Source of the DNA: Microcystis aeruginosa W13-11
Lineage (GTDB): Bacteria; Cyanobacteriota; Cyanobacteriia; Cyanobacteriales; Microcystaceae
Assembly: GCA_009995705.1 (NCBI GenBank)
Contig: JAADBR010000057.1
Location: forward strand, 1-22,438
Length of the DNA stretch: 22,438 nucleotides
Direction: 5' to 3'
Shown here: positions 6,459 to 15,455 of the stretch, piece after piece
How positions within the stretch are numbered: position 1 is the first letter of the stretch
Layout of the letters: each line of letters opens with the position of its first letter
The notes under the pieces: generated by a model
Told to the model about the DNA's origin: nothing
The model's database searches: none
What the model saw: only the letters and a program-made list of their open reading frames with translations
Translations under genes and position numbers: made by a program

Positions 6459-9317
6459 ATGTCCAACGCTAAAAGTTACAAAGATACCGTTAATTTGCCT
6501 CAAACTGACTTTGATATGCGAGCAAATGCCAGCAAACGTGAGCCAGAACTGCAGAAATTCTGGCAAGATGAGCAAATATACGAGAAATTAGCGCAAAATA
6601 ACCCCAAAGAATTATTTATTCTCCACGATGGTCCTCCCTACGCTAACGGGTCCCTGCATATCGGTCATGCTTTAAATAAAATTCTCAAAGACATTATCAA
6701 TAAATATAAACTGCTGCAAGGCTACAAAGTGCGCTATGTGCCGGGTTGGGATTGTCACGGGTTGCCGATCGAACTAAAGGTTTTACAAAGTCTCAAAAGC
6801 TCGGAAAAAGAGGGTCTAACCCCTTTGAAATTACGTCAGAAAGCCCACGATTTTGCCCTTCAAACGCAAAAAGAGCAGTGTGAAGGTTTCAAAAGGTATG
6901 GAGTCTGGGGAGACTGGGAAAATCCCTATTTAACCCTACAACCTGAATACGAGGCCGCTCAAATTGCCGTATTCGGAAAAATGGCCCTAAAAGGTTATAT
7001 TTATCGGGGACTAAAACCGGTTCACTGGAGTCCTAGTTCTCAAACCGCTTTAGCTGAGGCAGAATTAGAATATCCCGAAGGTCACACTTCCCGCAGTGTC
7101 TATGTTGCTTTCCCAATTACGTCGGTTTCAACCCCGGTTTTAACGCCATTTTTGCCTAATTTATCCGTGGCTATCTGGACGACTACTCCCTGGACTTTAC
7201 CCGGGAATTTGGCCGTCGCATTAAATCCAGAATTAAACTATTCAGTGGTAGAAACTAGCGAGTCTAATTATCTAATCGTAGCGACGGATTTAATCGAAAA
7301 ATTGGCCGACACTTTTAACACAACTTTGACGATTAAAGCAACGGTTAAAGGTCTGGAATTAGAACATACTAAATATCGTCATCCTTTGTTTGACAGAGAA
7401 AGTGCTATTCTCATCGGTGGGGATTATGTCACCACCGATTCCGGCACTGGATTAGTTCATACTGCTCCCGGTCATGGTCAGGAGGATTATATCGTCGGCC
7501 AACGTTACGGTTTACCGATACTTTCTCCCGTGGATGATAAGGGAAATTTCACTGCAGAAGCGGGACAATTTGCGGGTTTAAATGTCTTGAAAGATGCTAA
7601 TGAAGCAATAATTTTAGCACTGGCAGAAAAGGGTGCCTTACTCAAAGAAGAAGCATATCAGCATAAATATCCCTACGATTGGAGAACCAAAAAACCGACA
7701 ATTTTCCGCGCAACAGAACAATGGTTTGCTTCTGTGGAAGGATTCCGGGAATTAGCTTTAGAAGCGATTGATTCGGTGCGTTGGATTCCTGCAACGGGGA
7801 AGAATCGCATTACTTCTATGGTCAGTGAAAGAAGCGATTGGTGTATCTCTCGTCAGCGCAGTTGGGGGGTTCCTATTCCTGTTTTTTATGACGAAGAAAC
7901 AAATGAACCTCTGTTAAATGAGGAAACGATTAATCACGTGCAAGCTATCTTCGCAGTCAAGGGTTCTAATGCTTGGTGGGAGTTATCGGTAGAGGAATTG
8001 TTATCTCCCAGTTATCGCGATAATGGTCGCAGTTATCGCAAGGGAATGGATACCATGGATGTGTGGTTCGATTCTGGTTCCAGTTGGAATGCGGTGGCTA
8101 ATGCTCGACCAGAATTAAGTTATCCTGCGGATATGTATCTAGAAGGATCGGATCAGCATCGGGGATGGTTTCAATCGAGTTTATTAACCAGTGTGGCTGC
8201 TAATGGTATTGCTCCCTATAAAACGGTGTTAACTCACGGTTTTGTTTTGGATGAACAGGGACGAAAAATGAGTAAATCCCTGGGTAATGTCATCGATCCC
8301 AATGTGATCATTAATGGAGGTAAAGACCAGAAAAAAGAACCCGCTTATGGGGTGGATGTGATTCGGTTATGGGTGTCCTCGGTGGACTATACCAATGATG
8401 TGAATATTGGTCAAAATGTTCTTAAACAGTTGGTAGATATCCGTAATAAAATCCGTAATACTGCTCGGTTTTTACTGGGGAGTTTAAATGATTTTGATCT
8501 CGTTAAAGATGCGGTAGCTTATCAGGACTTACCAGAGATTGATCGCTATATGTTACATCGTATCTCGGAAGTGTTTACGGAAGTTACGGCAGCTTTTGAA
8601 AGTTTCCAATTTTTCCGCTTTTTCCAGACGGTACAGAATTTTTGTGTTGTCGATTTATCTAACTTTTATATCGACATCGCTAAGGATCGTTTATACATTT
8701 CTGATCCTAATTCTTTCCGTCGTCGCAGTTGTCAAACAGTCTATGCTATTGCTTTAGAAAATCTCGCTAAAGCGATCGCTCCTGTCCTGTCTCATCTAGC
8801 GGAAGATATCTGGCAATTTCTCCCCTACAAAACTCCTTATTTATCGGTATTTGAGTCAGGATGGCTAAACATCGATCCTGCTTGGAATAATCGCCAATTA
8901 GCCGATAAATGGGCGAAATTCCGGCAGCTACGCACCGAAGTTAATAAGGTGATGGAAACTGCCAGAAATGATAAAGCGATCGGTGCTTCTTTAGAGGCAA
9001 AAGTTTTACTTTATGTTCCCGATGAAACCTTACAACAGGAGTTAGAATTATTCAACAATTGTGATAGCTTGACGGGGAATAAAGTCGATGAATTGCGTTA
9101 TCTATTTCTCTCTTCTCAAGTGGAATTAGTTAGGGATATTAGCGCGATTCAAACCGCAGAATATAAGGGAGAATCGGACTTTGTTTCGGTGGGAATTGTC
9201 AAAGCAGACGGCGAAAAATGCGATCGCTGTTGGAATTATTCCACTCAAGTGGGAAATTTTGCCGATGATCCCACTATTTGCGAGCGCTGTAATGCCGCTT
9301 TAAAAGGAGAGTTCTAA
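6459..9317 (+). CDS. ileS: Isoleucyl-tRNA synthetase
   Basis: This encodes 952 residues, the usual length for bacterial IleRS. This class Ia enzyme charges tRNA-Ile with isoleucine in the cytosol. The HIGH signature is at residues 67-70 within PYANGSLHIGHALN, and WDCHGLPIE follows. The CP1 editing domain shows TTTPWTLPGN from residue 241 and the VHTAPGHGQEDY block, so proofreading of valine should be intact. KMSKS is at residues 603-607. The C-terminal zinc-binding module has Cys921, Cys924, Cys941 and Cys944, as in E. coli-type IleRS. The ATG start gives a normal N-terminus of MSNAKSYKDTVNLPQTDFDM. The gene stands alone, with inverted repeats in its leader and a strong terminator just after it. 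Confidence 0.98.
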   Translation: MSNAKSYKDTVNLPQTDFDMRANASKREPELQKFWQDEQIYEKLAQNNPKELFILHDGPPYANGSLHIGHALNKILKDIINKYKLLQGYKVRYVPGWDCHGLPIELKVLQSLKSSEKEGLTPLKLRQKAHDFALQTQKEQCEGFKRYGVWGDWENPYLTLQPEYEAAQIAVFGKMALKGYIYRGLKPVHWSPSSQTALAEAELEYPEGHTSRSVYVAFPITSVSTPVLTPFLPNLSVAIWTTTPWTLPGNLAVALNPELNYSVVETSESNYLIVATDLIEKLADTFNTTLTIKATVKGLELEHTKYRHPLFDRESAILIGGDYVTTDSGTGLVHTAPGHGQEDYIVGQRYGLPILSPVDDKGNFTAEAGQFAGLNVLKDANEAIILALAEKGALLKEEAYQHKYPYDWRTKKPTIFRATEQWFASVEGFRELALEAIDSVRWIPATGKNRITSMVSERSDWCISRQRSWGVPIPVFYDEETNEPLLNEETINHVQAIFAVKGSNAWWELSVEELLSPSYRDNGRSYRKGMDTMDVWFDSGSSWNAVANARPELSYPADMYLEGSDQHRGWFQSSLLTSVAANGIAPYKTVLTHGFVLDEQGRKMSKSLGNVIDPNVIINGGKDQKKEPAYGVDVIRLWVSSVDYTNDVNIGQNVLKQLVDIRNKIRNTARFLLGSLNDFDLVKDAVAYQDLPEIDRYMLHRISEVFTEVTAAFESFQFFRFFQTVQNFCVVDLSNFYIDIAKDRLYISDPNSFRRRSCQTVYAIALENLAKAIAPVLSHLAEDIWQFLPYKTPYLSVFESGWLNIDPAWNNRQLADKWAKFRQLRTEVNKVMETARNDKAIGASLEAKVLLYVPDETLQQELELFNNCDSLTGNKVDELRYLFLSSQVELVRDISAIQTAEYKGESDFVSVGIVKADGEKCDRCWNYSTQVGNFADDPTICERCNAALKGEF

Positions 9318-9327
9318 GCTAAACTAA

Positions 9328-9363
9328 AAGGGTACTTTATTGTCTAATAAAGTACCCTTGTTT
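9328..9363 (+). terminator. Intrinsic terminator after ileS
   Basis: A perfect 14-base-pair stem (aagggtactttatt / aataaagtaccctt, arms 9328-9341 and 9346-9359) with a 4-base loop is followed by gttt. It starts 11 bases after the ileS stop. The stem is symmetric enough to work in both directions. It isolates the accessory gene pair downstream. Confidence 0.85.
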
Positions 9364-9420
9364 AATCCTCAGCTAAAAACTTATTCACAGATATTGACTC
9401 TAGGGAATAGATAATTAGGG

Positions 9421-9843
9421 ATGGAAGATTACCAATCAGCTTTTTTACAACGTCATCAAGATACAGAAATACTTTGTAAATCTAATGGGAAAATAGCTGC
9501 TATGCACTTTGGAGGTATTACGATCGAATGTTTGCTGAAATCTATGATCTTAGCTTCGGTATCCAATAAAGAATGGAAAACTAAGTCCAATAACCCCGGA
9601 CATACCATAACTAATCCGGGTCACAGTTTTACAGCTGCTCTAAGAAGTCATAATCGTCTCTATTCGAGAGTTCAAAAATTTCCAGAGGTGATAAAATGGA
9701 TTAATATAGTAGAAAATCCTAGTCAAAATTTTATAACTATGCGTTATTCCAGCAGTGAACCGAATGACGATGAATACAAGCAGTGGTTATCAGCTTATAC
9801 AAGTCTGAAACAATGGCTTCATAAACAAGCTACTCAACTTTGA
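9421..9843 (+). CDS. HEPN-like helical protein, partner of the KGGVGR ATPase
   Basis: This encodes 140 residues, predicted mostly helical. The pattern RHQDTEILCKSNGKIAAMHF followed by GITIECLLKSMI is typical of HEPN-superfamily proteins (a long first helix with His-x-Asp, then an ECLLK helix). NPGHSFTAAL and an ITMRYS segment fit later helices. A canonical RX4-6H ribonuclease motif is not apparent, so it may be a non-catalytic or divergent HEPN. The stop overlaps the Shine-Dalgarno-like GAGGAG of the next gene, and only 10 bases separate the stop from the next ATG, so they form an operon. By analogy with HEPN/MNT and other two-gene conflict modules it could be the effector or a regulatory subunit. 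The family call is my inference and has not been searched. Confidence 0.55.
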   Translation: MEDYQSAFLQRHQDTEILCKSNGKIAAMHFGGITIECLLKSMILASVSNKEWKTKSNNPGHTITNPGHSFTAALRSHNRLYSRVQKFPEVIKWINIVENPSQNFITMRYSSSEPNDDEYKQWLSAYTSLKQWLHKQATQL

Positions 9844-9853
9844 GGAGATAGTT

Positions 9854-11035
9854 ATGTCAGAAACTTGGTTAAGATTACTGAAACAAAAATTAACAGATAT
9901 ATATGTGCAGAAAAAAGCACAAGAATGGGTTGATCTCAATGTATCTACTGCTGGACTTTTGAATATAACTATCATTAGTGATAGGTTTGAAAATTTATCA
10001 ACAACTCAGCGAATAGAAGCAGTTAAAAATGACATAGGACAACAGCATAAATCTTTAGGTTTTATATCTTTATATACTATTCAGGAGGCAGCCTCTCTCG
10101 ATCTAAAAGCTCCACAACTTCTGGACGCAAAATCAATTCACACTTGGCAGGATTTAGCCTTGTGGTCAGCTAATCCACAAAATCAATCACCGTCTTTTCC
10201 CGAACTTTGTCTTCCTAGAACCGTAACTTTTTATTCTTTTAAAGGGGGAGTAGGTAGGACAACTGCTTTAATTCATGTTGCTTGGATTTTAGCGATGCGA
10301 GGTCGTAAAGTAGTAGCTGTTGACTTGGATTTAGAAGCACCGGGGTTAAGCACAGCTTTTCCCTTAAATCCCTTACCGGAATACGGAATTGTGGACTATT
10401 TTTATGAAAAATCCTATTTACCAGAAGGTGTAGAAGCAAAGATTAATATCACTAAAATATTTGGAGAAGTTAATATTCCCGATACAACGGGAAGACTATT
10501 TATTGTTCCTGCGGGTTATTTGAGTCTTGATTACATTACTAAAGTTGACGATCTGCGAGCAACAACAATTCTCGATAATGGGGAAACACTCTGGTCAACT
10601 TTTAGTCGAGAGATTCAAAATCAGTTAAAACCTGATCTTATCTTAGTAGATTCGTGTACTGGAATCAATGAATGGGGAGCTTTATCTTTACTACAGGCAG
10701 CCAACAAAGCAATTATTTTTTTATTTCCTAACGAACAAAATCAAAAAGGAATCGAGCTTGTTTTGAAATCTTTGACTTCTTTTGTTCGACTTTCGCTTAA
10801 TTTTGTTTTTTCACCCGTTCCCGATTTAAGTGATACGGGAATAAATAAAGTTACCCATACTTGGCAAATTTTACAAAAAGATATTGACAAAAATATAGAT
10901 ATAGATTCAGAAGACTATCTAATCATACCTTATATCCCCTCGATCGCTCTAGCAGACCGTTATCCTGTCACTGGATTACTGGATTATTATGCTCCCATTG
11001 CTAACTTAATCGATGAAGATACCAATTTTCAGTAG
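9854..11035 (+). CDS. KGGVGR-type ParA/MinD-like ATPase with N-terminal BolA-like segment
   Basis: This encodes 393 residues. Residues about 125-390 form a SIMIBI/ParA-type P-loop ATPase. The deviant Walker A is YSFKGGVGRTTA with KGGVGRTT at 130-137; a Walker A'-like DLDLEAPG is at 157-164, and Walker B LILVDS has Asp266. The Arg replaces the Lys of the usual KGGVGKTT, which defines the KGGVGR-variant group often found in defence-type neighbourhoods. The first ~85 residues read like a BolA domain: ITIISDRFENL, an Arg ten residues on, then ISLYTIQEA, matching BolA SDRF...LHTYTIKEW. The conserved His that follows that Arg in BolA is absent. The ATG follows a good GAGGAG ribosome-binding site. 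It is probably the nucleotide-dependent sensor or switch for the HEPN-like partner; this role is inferred. Confidence 0.75.
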   Translation: MSETWLRLLKQKLTDIYVQKKAQEWVDLNVSTAGLLNITIISDRFENLSTTQRIEAVKNDIGQQHKSLGFISLYTIQEAASLDLKAPQLLDAKSIHTWQDLALWSANPQNQSPSFPELCLPRTVTFYSFKGGVGRTTALIHVAWILAMRGRKVVAVDLDLEAPGLSTAFPLNPLPEYGIVDYFYEKSYLPEGVEAKINITKIFGEVNIPDTTGRLFIVPAGYLSLDYITKVDDLRATTILDNGETLWSTFSREIQNQLKPDLILVDSCTGINEWGALSLLQAANKAIIFLFPNEQNQKGIELVLKSLTSFVRLSLNFVFSPVPDLSDTGINKVTHTWQILQKDIDKNIDIDSEDYLIIPYIPSIALADRYPVTGLLDYYAPIANLIDEDTNFQ

Positions 11036-11209
11036 ATAGCATCCGAGAGATAAATTTCCCTCTTGACCAAGTTGGTAGAGCAAGTTTCTTTGTTCTATGT
11101 TAAGATGTTGGTGACTTCGTTTTTGGGTCTGATTTGTTGTTGTATTGATCGGATAGTACCTGATGAGCCTTTTTTAGAGATTTTATAGATATTAGCAGGG
11201 ATAAAAATT

Positions 11210-12319
11210 ATGGTTAATTATCTCACTCAAGAAGAGAAATTACTAGCAGCCGAAGAAGAAAAGTATCTAGAGGAAGAAGATGATGTGGATTTTCTTCCTC
11301 TAGATATTATTGCTTACAATGAGCAGCGATCCTGCTCTGATCTAGTTAGAATGTATCAAAAAAAACAATTGGTTATCGATCCAGATTTTCAAAGAGATGT
11401 GGTGTGGAGTGAGGCACAACAAACTCGTTTTATTGATAGTTTAATGAAACAGTTACCGATTCCTAGTATGTGTATTAGTCTTGACTATAAGACAGATAAA
11501 CGCTATATCATTGATGGATTACAACGAATTAGTACCATCGTCAAATTTTTAACTACTGAAAATTGGAAGCTATCAAAATTAGCTGATGTAGATTGGTCTA
11601 TTTCTGGAAAAACAGTTGAAGAAATAAAAACTCAGCATGAAGAATTATATGAACGCGTAGAAAATATGACTATTCCCATCACCATGATTCGCTATGACTC
11701 CAGCAAAAAAACTCATAATAATTATATTTTTAACATTTTCCATCGCTTAAATACTGGTGGAGTAAAACTCAATAATCAGGAGATCAGAAATTGTATCTAT
11801 AATGGCGAGTTTAATACTTTTTTAAAAGAATGCGCTCAATATGAAAACTGGCTTTTGCTGATGGATCGAAAGCAGCAAAAAGCATCTCGATTTGAAGATG
11901 AAGAATTAGTACTTCGTTTCTTTGCTTTTTATGATGAATACAACAACTACAAGGGGAAATTGACAGGATTTTTAAATGATTATATGGATAAACATAAATC
12001 TGCCCACGAAGATTTTATTCAAGATAAAGATCAATTATTTAAGCAAACTGTTGACTTGATTTATGATAGAATCTTCAAAAAGGAACCTCTCAAAACCAGT
12101 AAAGTTATTGCTGAGGGAATTCTCTTAGGAGTTGCCAAGAATTTAGGTACTTTAGTCAATCTCTCCAATGATGAATTACAAGACAAGTATTCTAGATTAA
12201 TAAAATCTGAACCATTTTTGACTAAAAATTTAGCTGGTGGTATTTATCAAAAAGATAAGGCTTTAGAGAGAATTAATACATCTATTAAAATTTTTTCATC
12301 TACTGGTAATGATTACTAA
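11210..12319 (+). CDS. DUF262 (GmrS-type ParB/Srx-fold) protein
   Basis: This encodes 369 residues. The N-terminal third matches DUF262: an acidic leader, then IDPDFQRDVVWSEAQQTRFI (Phe60-Gln61-Arg62), LPIPSMCISL and the nucleotide-handling motif IIDGLQRISTI. The usual DGQQR is DGLQR here (102-106). Further on, IFHRLNTGGVKLNNQEIRN is the second hallmark block. DUF262 is the GmrS-like NTPase/sulfiredoxin-fold module of Type IV restriction enzymes and several other phage-defence systems; here the GmrD-type HNH domain (DUF1524) is missing. The stop lies 11 bases inside the following HEPN gene, so the nuclease part is probably supplied in trans by that partner. A separate promoter may exist in the 174-base gap upstream; none is clear. 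Confidence 0.85.
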   Translation: MVNYLTQEEKLLAAEEEKYLEEEDDVDFLPLDIIAYNEQRSCSDLVRMYQKKQLVIDPDFQRDVVWSEAQQTRFIDSLMKQLPIPSMCISLDYKTDKRYIIDGLQRISTIVKFLTTENWKLSKLADVDWSISGKTVEEIKTQHEELYERVENMTIPITMIRYDSSKKTHNNYIFNIFHRLNTGGVKLNNQEIRNCIYNGEFNTFLKECAQYENWLLLMDRKQQKASRFEDEELVLRFFAFYDEYNNYKGKLTGFLNDYMDKHKSAHEDFIQDKDQLFKQTVDLIYDRIFKKEPLKTSKVIAEGILLGVAKNLGTLVNLSNDELQDKYSRLIKSEPFLTKNLAGGIYQKDKALERINTSIKIFSSTGNDY

Positions 12320-12812
12320 AAGTTATTTATTCAAGACGCTAAACAGGCTTGATAAACTCTATAATGACCCTACAGCTGATGATCAAAAAACTTCTTCTTA
12401 TTCTAAACTAGCTCTTATAGAATTATGTGGCTGGATCGAGGAAACTATGGATGATATAGTTTTAAGATGTGCTAAACGATGCTTAAAGTCCCCAGTTAAC
12501 CTAAAATTCATCGATAAGACTGTTCATAATACTAATAGTTTTGAATATGAAGCTTTTAGAAAAATGTTGATGATGGTTATTGGTTTAGCAACATTAGAAA
12601 AAATCGAAGAAAAGTTAGAAAAAACTGATAAAATTAGTGCTTTAAAAGGTGATCTTGGTAATCTAAAGACAAGTCGCAATCGAGCGGCTCATACTCATAC
12701 TAAAGGTACTTTGACAACTTATGGCGCTCCTTCTAAAACTAAATATAATTTTGATAGAATATATGCTTTGTTAACAGAGTTAGATGCAGAATTGCAACGT
12801 CATAAATGTTGA
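12309..12812 (+). CDS. HEPN ribonuclease-like protein paired with DUF262
   Basis: This encodes 167 residues, all-helical in appearance. It resembles the HEPN groups that cap or accompany defence proteins (RiboL-PSP or MAE_28990 type): LALIELCGWIEETMDDIVLR in the first half and a canonical RX4H motif RNRAAH with Arg123 and His128 in the second. In HEPN RNases these residues form the metal-independent active site. It overlaps the upstream DUF262 gene by 11 bases, giving tight translational coupling. The pair would make a compact sensor-plus-RNase system. The exact Pfam family is uncertain. It is the last gene of the accessory block before ridA. Confidence 0.72.
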   Translation: MITKSYLFKTLNRLDKLYNDPTADDQKTSSYSKLALIELCGWIEETMDDIVLRCAKRCLKSPVNLKFIDKTVHNTNSFEYEAFRKMLMMVIGLATLEKIEEKLEKTDKISALKGDLGNLKTSRNRAAHTHTKGTLTTYGAPSKTKYNFDRIYALLTELDAELQRHKC

Positions 12813-12965
12813 CTTATTTCTCGTACAATCGCTTTTAGCGCATCTTCGACAAAGACAATCAGTCAAAATTAAACCCCCCCGATCAGCGAAAATTAACTGT
12901 AAGTGATCGAAAAACTGGGAAAATATTCAATTGATTAAATGTCATCTTTTTTAACTATCCTGCCC

Positions 12966-13355
12966 ATGAATAATCAGGTCATTCGTACTGATAAAGCTCC
13001 GGCCCCTGTGGGTCCCTATAATCAAGCGATCGCCGCTCCTGGTCCTTTTCTCTTTGTTGCGGGACAAATTCCCCTAGATCCCGTTACGGGTGAAATCGTC
13101 TCTGGGGAAATTAGCGGCCAAACCGAACAAGTTATGGCCAATCTAGAGGGCATTTTAACCGCTGCAGGAGCCAATTGGTCAAATGTGGTAAAAACTACCG
13201 TCTTTCTCTCGGATTTAGCCAATTTCGGGGCGATGAATCAAGTTTATGCCCGTTATTTCCCCCCAGAAACCGCCCCGGCCCGGGCCTGCGTGGAGGTGGC
13301 CCGTCTTCCCAAAGATGTGCTAGTGGAAATAGAATGTATTGCCGCTTTAGCCTAA
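12966..13355 (+). CDS. ridA: RidA family reactive enamine/imine deaminase
   Basis: This encodes 129 residues from the ATG at 12966. An in-frame ATG at 12939 would add MSSFLTILP, which is not conserved, so the later start giving [18 protein letters not shown] is preferred. RidA hydrolyses reactive 2-aminoacrylate and related enamines from PLP enzymes, protecting branched-chain and other PLP-dependent pathways. Signature features are [19 protein letters not shown], the catalytic Arg106 in [14 protein letters not shown] and Glu121 in LVEIECIA. Length is normal. It converges with rpoC1, and a shared hairpin lies between them. Confidence 0.95.
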   Translation: MNNQVIRTDKAPAPVGPYNQAIAAPGPFLFVAGQIPLDPVTGEIVSGEISGQTEQVMANLEGILTAAGANWSNVVKTTVFLSDLANFGAMNQVYARYFPPETAPARACVEVARLPKDVLVEIECIAALA

Positions 13356-13362
13356 AAATTAA

Positions 13363-13379
13363 GGTGGGCAATGCCCACC
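13363..13379. terminator. Bidirectional hairpin between ridA and rpoC1
   Basis: A 7-base-pair G/C-rich stem (ggtgggc / gcccacc) with a 3-base loop lies in the 40-base gap between the convergent stops. There is no long T-run on either side. This palindrome also resembles a common interspersed cyanobacterial repeat, so it may be a repeat used as a terminator. Confidence 0.6.
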
Positions 13380-13395
13380 CTAACCCAATCTCTCT

Positions 13396-15276
13396 CTAGA
13401 CCACCAAAGCTTCTAGAATCGTCTTATTGTAGATAATTCGCCCTACAGTAGTACGCACATACTGGGAAATTATCTGACCATCCTTCTCGCGGGTTTTGCG
13501 TTCCCGATAATATTTCCAGATGCTGCCATCGGGGAGAGTTTCCGTTTCCAGAACTTCCTCATCCGGTTTATTGGTTTTCACCTTTTCTCCGACGGGTAAA
13601 CGCAACCACACAGAAGCGTGTAGATCCACCAATCCCTGATCAAAAGAGCGAATAGCGTCATCCATGCTGGCGAAATAACGACCCCCACCCTTTTGGGCCT
13701 TGGGATTTTCGGCCGTGAGATAATAACAACCCAAAACCATATCCTGAGAAGGGGCAACAATGGGGCGACCAGTCGCGGGTGAGAGAATATTATGACAAGC
13801 TAACATCAATAATCGCGCTTCCGATTGTGCTTCTAGGGAGAGGGGAATATGTACGGCCATTTGGTCCCCGTCAAAGTCAGCGTTAAAAGCGGGACAGACG
13901 AGGGGATGTAACTGAATCGCCCGGCCTTCCACTAGGATCGGTTCAAACGCTTGAATGCCCAAACGGTGCAGGGTAGGGGCGCGGTTTAACATCACCGGAT
14001 GTCCCGTGATCACTTCATCCAAGACGTGCCAAACATTGGCATCCCCCCGTTGGATCATTTTCTTGGCCGCCTTGATATTATTGACGATGCCTAATTTAAT
14101 TAAACGATGGATAACGAAGGGTTGGAACAATTCGATCGCCATTTCCCGGGGTAAACCGCATTGATAGATCTTCAATTTCGGACCGACAACGATAACCGAA
14201 CGTCCGGAATAGTCCACCCGTTTGCCGAGGAGATTTTGACGAAAACGCCCCTGTTTACCCTCGATAATATCCGATAAAGACTTCAGGGCGCGATTATTGG
14301 CCCCCACCACCGTGCGACCGCGACGACCGTTATCAATTAAAGCATCGACGGCCTCCTGTAACATCCGTTTTTCATTGCGGACGATAATTTCGGGAGCGAG
14401 AATTTCTTGCAGACGGGATAAACGGTTATTGCGGTTAATCACCCGACGGTAGAGATCGTTCAAGTCAGAGGTGGCAAAACGGCCGCCGTCCAACTGCACC
14501 ATCGGGCGTAAATCGGGGGGAATCACGGGAATTACGCTTAAAACCATCCATTCTGCCTGAGAACCCGTGGCGACAAAGTTATCGATTACCCGGAGACGTT
14601 TAATTAATTTTGCCCGTTTTTGCCCTTTACTTTCGACAATTTCCGTCCGCAGTCTTTCCGCTTCTTCTTCCAGGTTAATTTCCTGTAAGAGTCTTTGGAT
14701 AGCCTCGGCCCCGATACCCACTTCAATGCCGACTAATTCCGAATCCTCCGCGTAGATTTCCTCTTCGATCTCTAACCATTGATCTTCGCTGAGGAGTTGT
14801 TTATAACTAAGATTGCCAGCATTACCCGGATCGAGAACCACATAGGCATTAAAATAGACGATTTGCTCCACGTCCCGCAGGGGCATATCGAGCAGGATAC
14901 TGAGATAACTGGGAATACCTTTGAGATACCAAACGTGGGTGACGGGGGCAGCTAATTTGATAAAACCCATGCGATGACGACGTACCCGCGACTCGGTGAC
15001 TTCCACCCCGCAACGTTCACAGACAATTCCCCGGTGACGGACGCGTTTGTATTTACCGCACCAACATTCCCAGTCCTTCGAAGGTCCAAAAATTTTCTCG
15101 CAGAATAACCCATCCATTTCCGGTTTGAGAGTCCGATAGTTGATCGTTTCTGGTTTGGTTACTTCTCCGACGACTTGACCGTTAGGCAGGTTTCTTTCTC
15201 CCCATTGCCGAATTCTTTCAGGGGACGCTAAACCGATTTTGACGTAATCAAATCTTTGATCTGTTGGAGTCTTCAT
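13396..15276 (-). CDS. rpoC1: DNA-directed RNA polymerase subunit gamma
   Basis: This encodes 626 residues from the ATG at 15276-15274. A longer frame reaches 15348, but the extra 24 residues are Arg/Ser-rich and not expected, while [20 protein letters not shown] is the normal start. In cyanobacteria beta-prime is split, and rpoC1 encodes the N-terminal part (gamma). Visible are the zinc-binding cysteines 71, 73, 86 and 89 and the catalytic magnesium loop NADFDGDQM (Asp467, Asp469, Asp471). The lid/rudder region includes [20 protein letters not shown]. Length matches other cyanobacterial gamma subunits. rpoB is not upstream and rpoC2 is not downstream, so the gene is a single unit here, with its own candidate -10 at about 15431. 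Confidence 0.97.
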   Translation of the reverse strand: MKTPTDQRFDYVKIGLASPERIRQWGERNLPNGQVVGEVTKPETINYRTLKPEMDGLFCEKIFGPSKDWECWCGKYKRVRHRGIVCERCGVEVTESRVRRHRMGFIKLAAPVTHVWYLKGIPSYLSILLDMPLRDVEQIVYFNAYVVLDPGNAGNLSYKQLLSEDQWLEIEEEIYAEDSELVGIEVGIGAEAIQRLLQEINLEEEAERLRTEIVESKGQKRAKLIKRLRVIDNFVATGSQAEWMVLSVIPVIPPDLRPMVQLDGGRFATSDLNDLYRRVINRNNRLSRLQEILAPEIIVRNEKRMLQEAVDALIDNGRRGRTVVGANNRALKSLSDIIEGKQGRFRQNLLGKRVDYSGRSVIVVGPKLKIYQCGLPREMAIELFQPFVIHRLIKLGIVNNIKAAKKMIQRGDANVWHVLDEVITGHPVMLNRAPTLHRLGIQAFEPILVEGRAIQLHPLVCPAFNADFDGDQMAVHIPLSLEAQSEARLLMLACHNILSPATGRPIVAPSQDMVLGCYYLTAENPKAQKGGGRYFASMDDAIRSFDQGLVDLHASVWLRLPVGEKVKTNKPDEEVLETETLPDGSIWKYYRERKTREKDGQIISQYVRTTVGRIIYNKTILEALVV

Positions 15277-15425
15277 TCTGAATTTTTTACTATGGGTGAT
15301 GATCCGGGATAAGCGATCGCTCTCGCGTTCTCGATGCCCCGATGACAACTATTAGGCAGAAACGACGGTTAACTCAGTCACTTTTTCTTGGGGTCAAACT
15401 GGCCCGACCGAGTCTGGGACATTAC

Positions 15426-15431
15426 ATTATA
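15426..15431 (-). promoter_or_regulatory. Candidate -10 box for rpoC1
   Basis: Read on the minus strand, TATAAT is a perfect -10 hexamer about 150 bases upstream of the rpoC1 ATG. The -35 position is poor (around ggtcga at 17 bases). A leader of about 140 nucleotides is implied. It overlaps the region just after the WD40 remnant. Confidence 0.45.
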
Positions 15432-15455
15432 CAATTTTTCCAGTTCGATCGACCA

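Noticed and set aside
11069..11082. tRNA-like D-arm words (aagttggtagagca) between the ATPase and DUF262 genes
   Set aside because: The matching D-stem half, anticodon arm and T-arm are absent, so this is not a tRNA and too short to claim as an integration scar.
9318..12965. Lack of HIP1 octamers in the accessory block as evidence of foreign origin
   Set aside because: The smc gene, of similar length, also appears to lack the exact octamer, so the absence is not informative.
12939..12965. Alternative upstream ATG for ridA
   Set aside because: The added residues (MSSFLTILP) do not fit RidA, which normally begins just before the VIRTDKAP block.
15277..15348. N-terminal extension of rpoC1
   Set aside because: The extra 24 residues include a translated HIP1 site and Arg/Ser-rich sequence unlike gamma-subunit N-termini.
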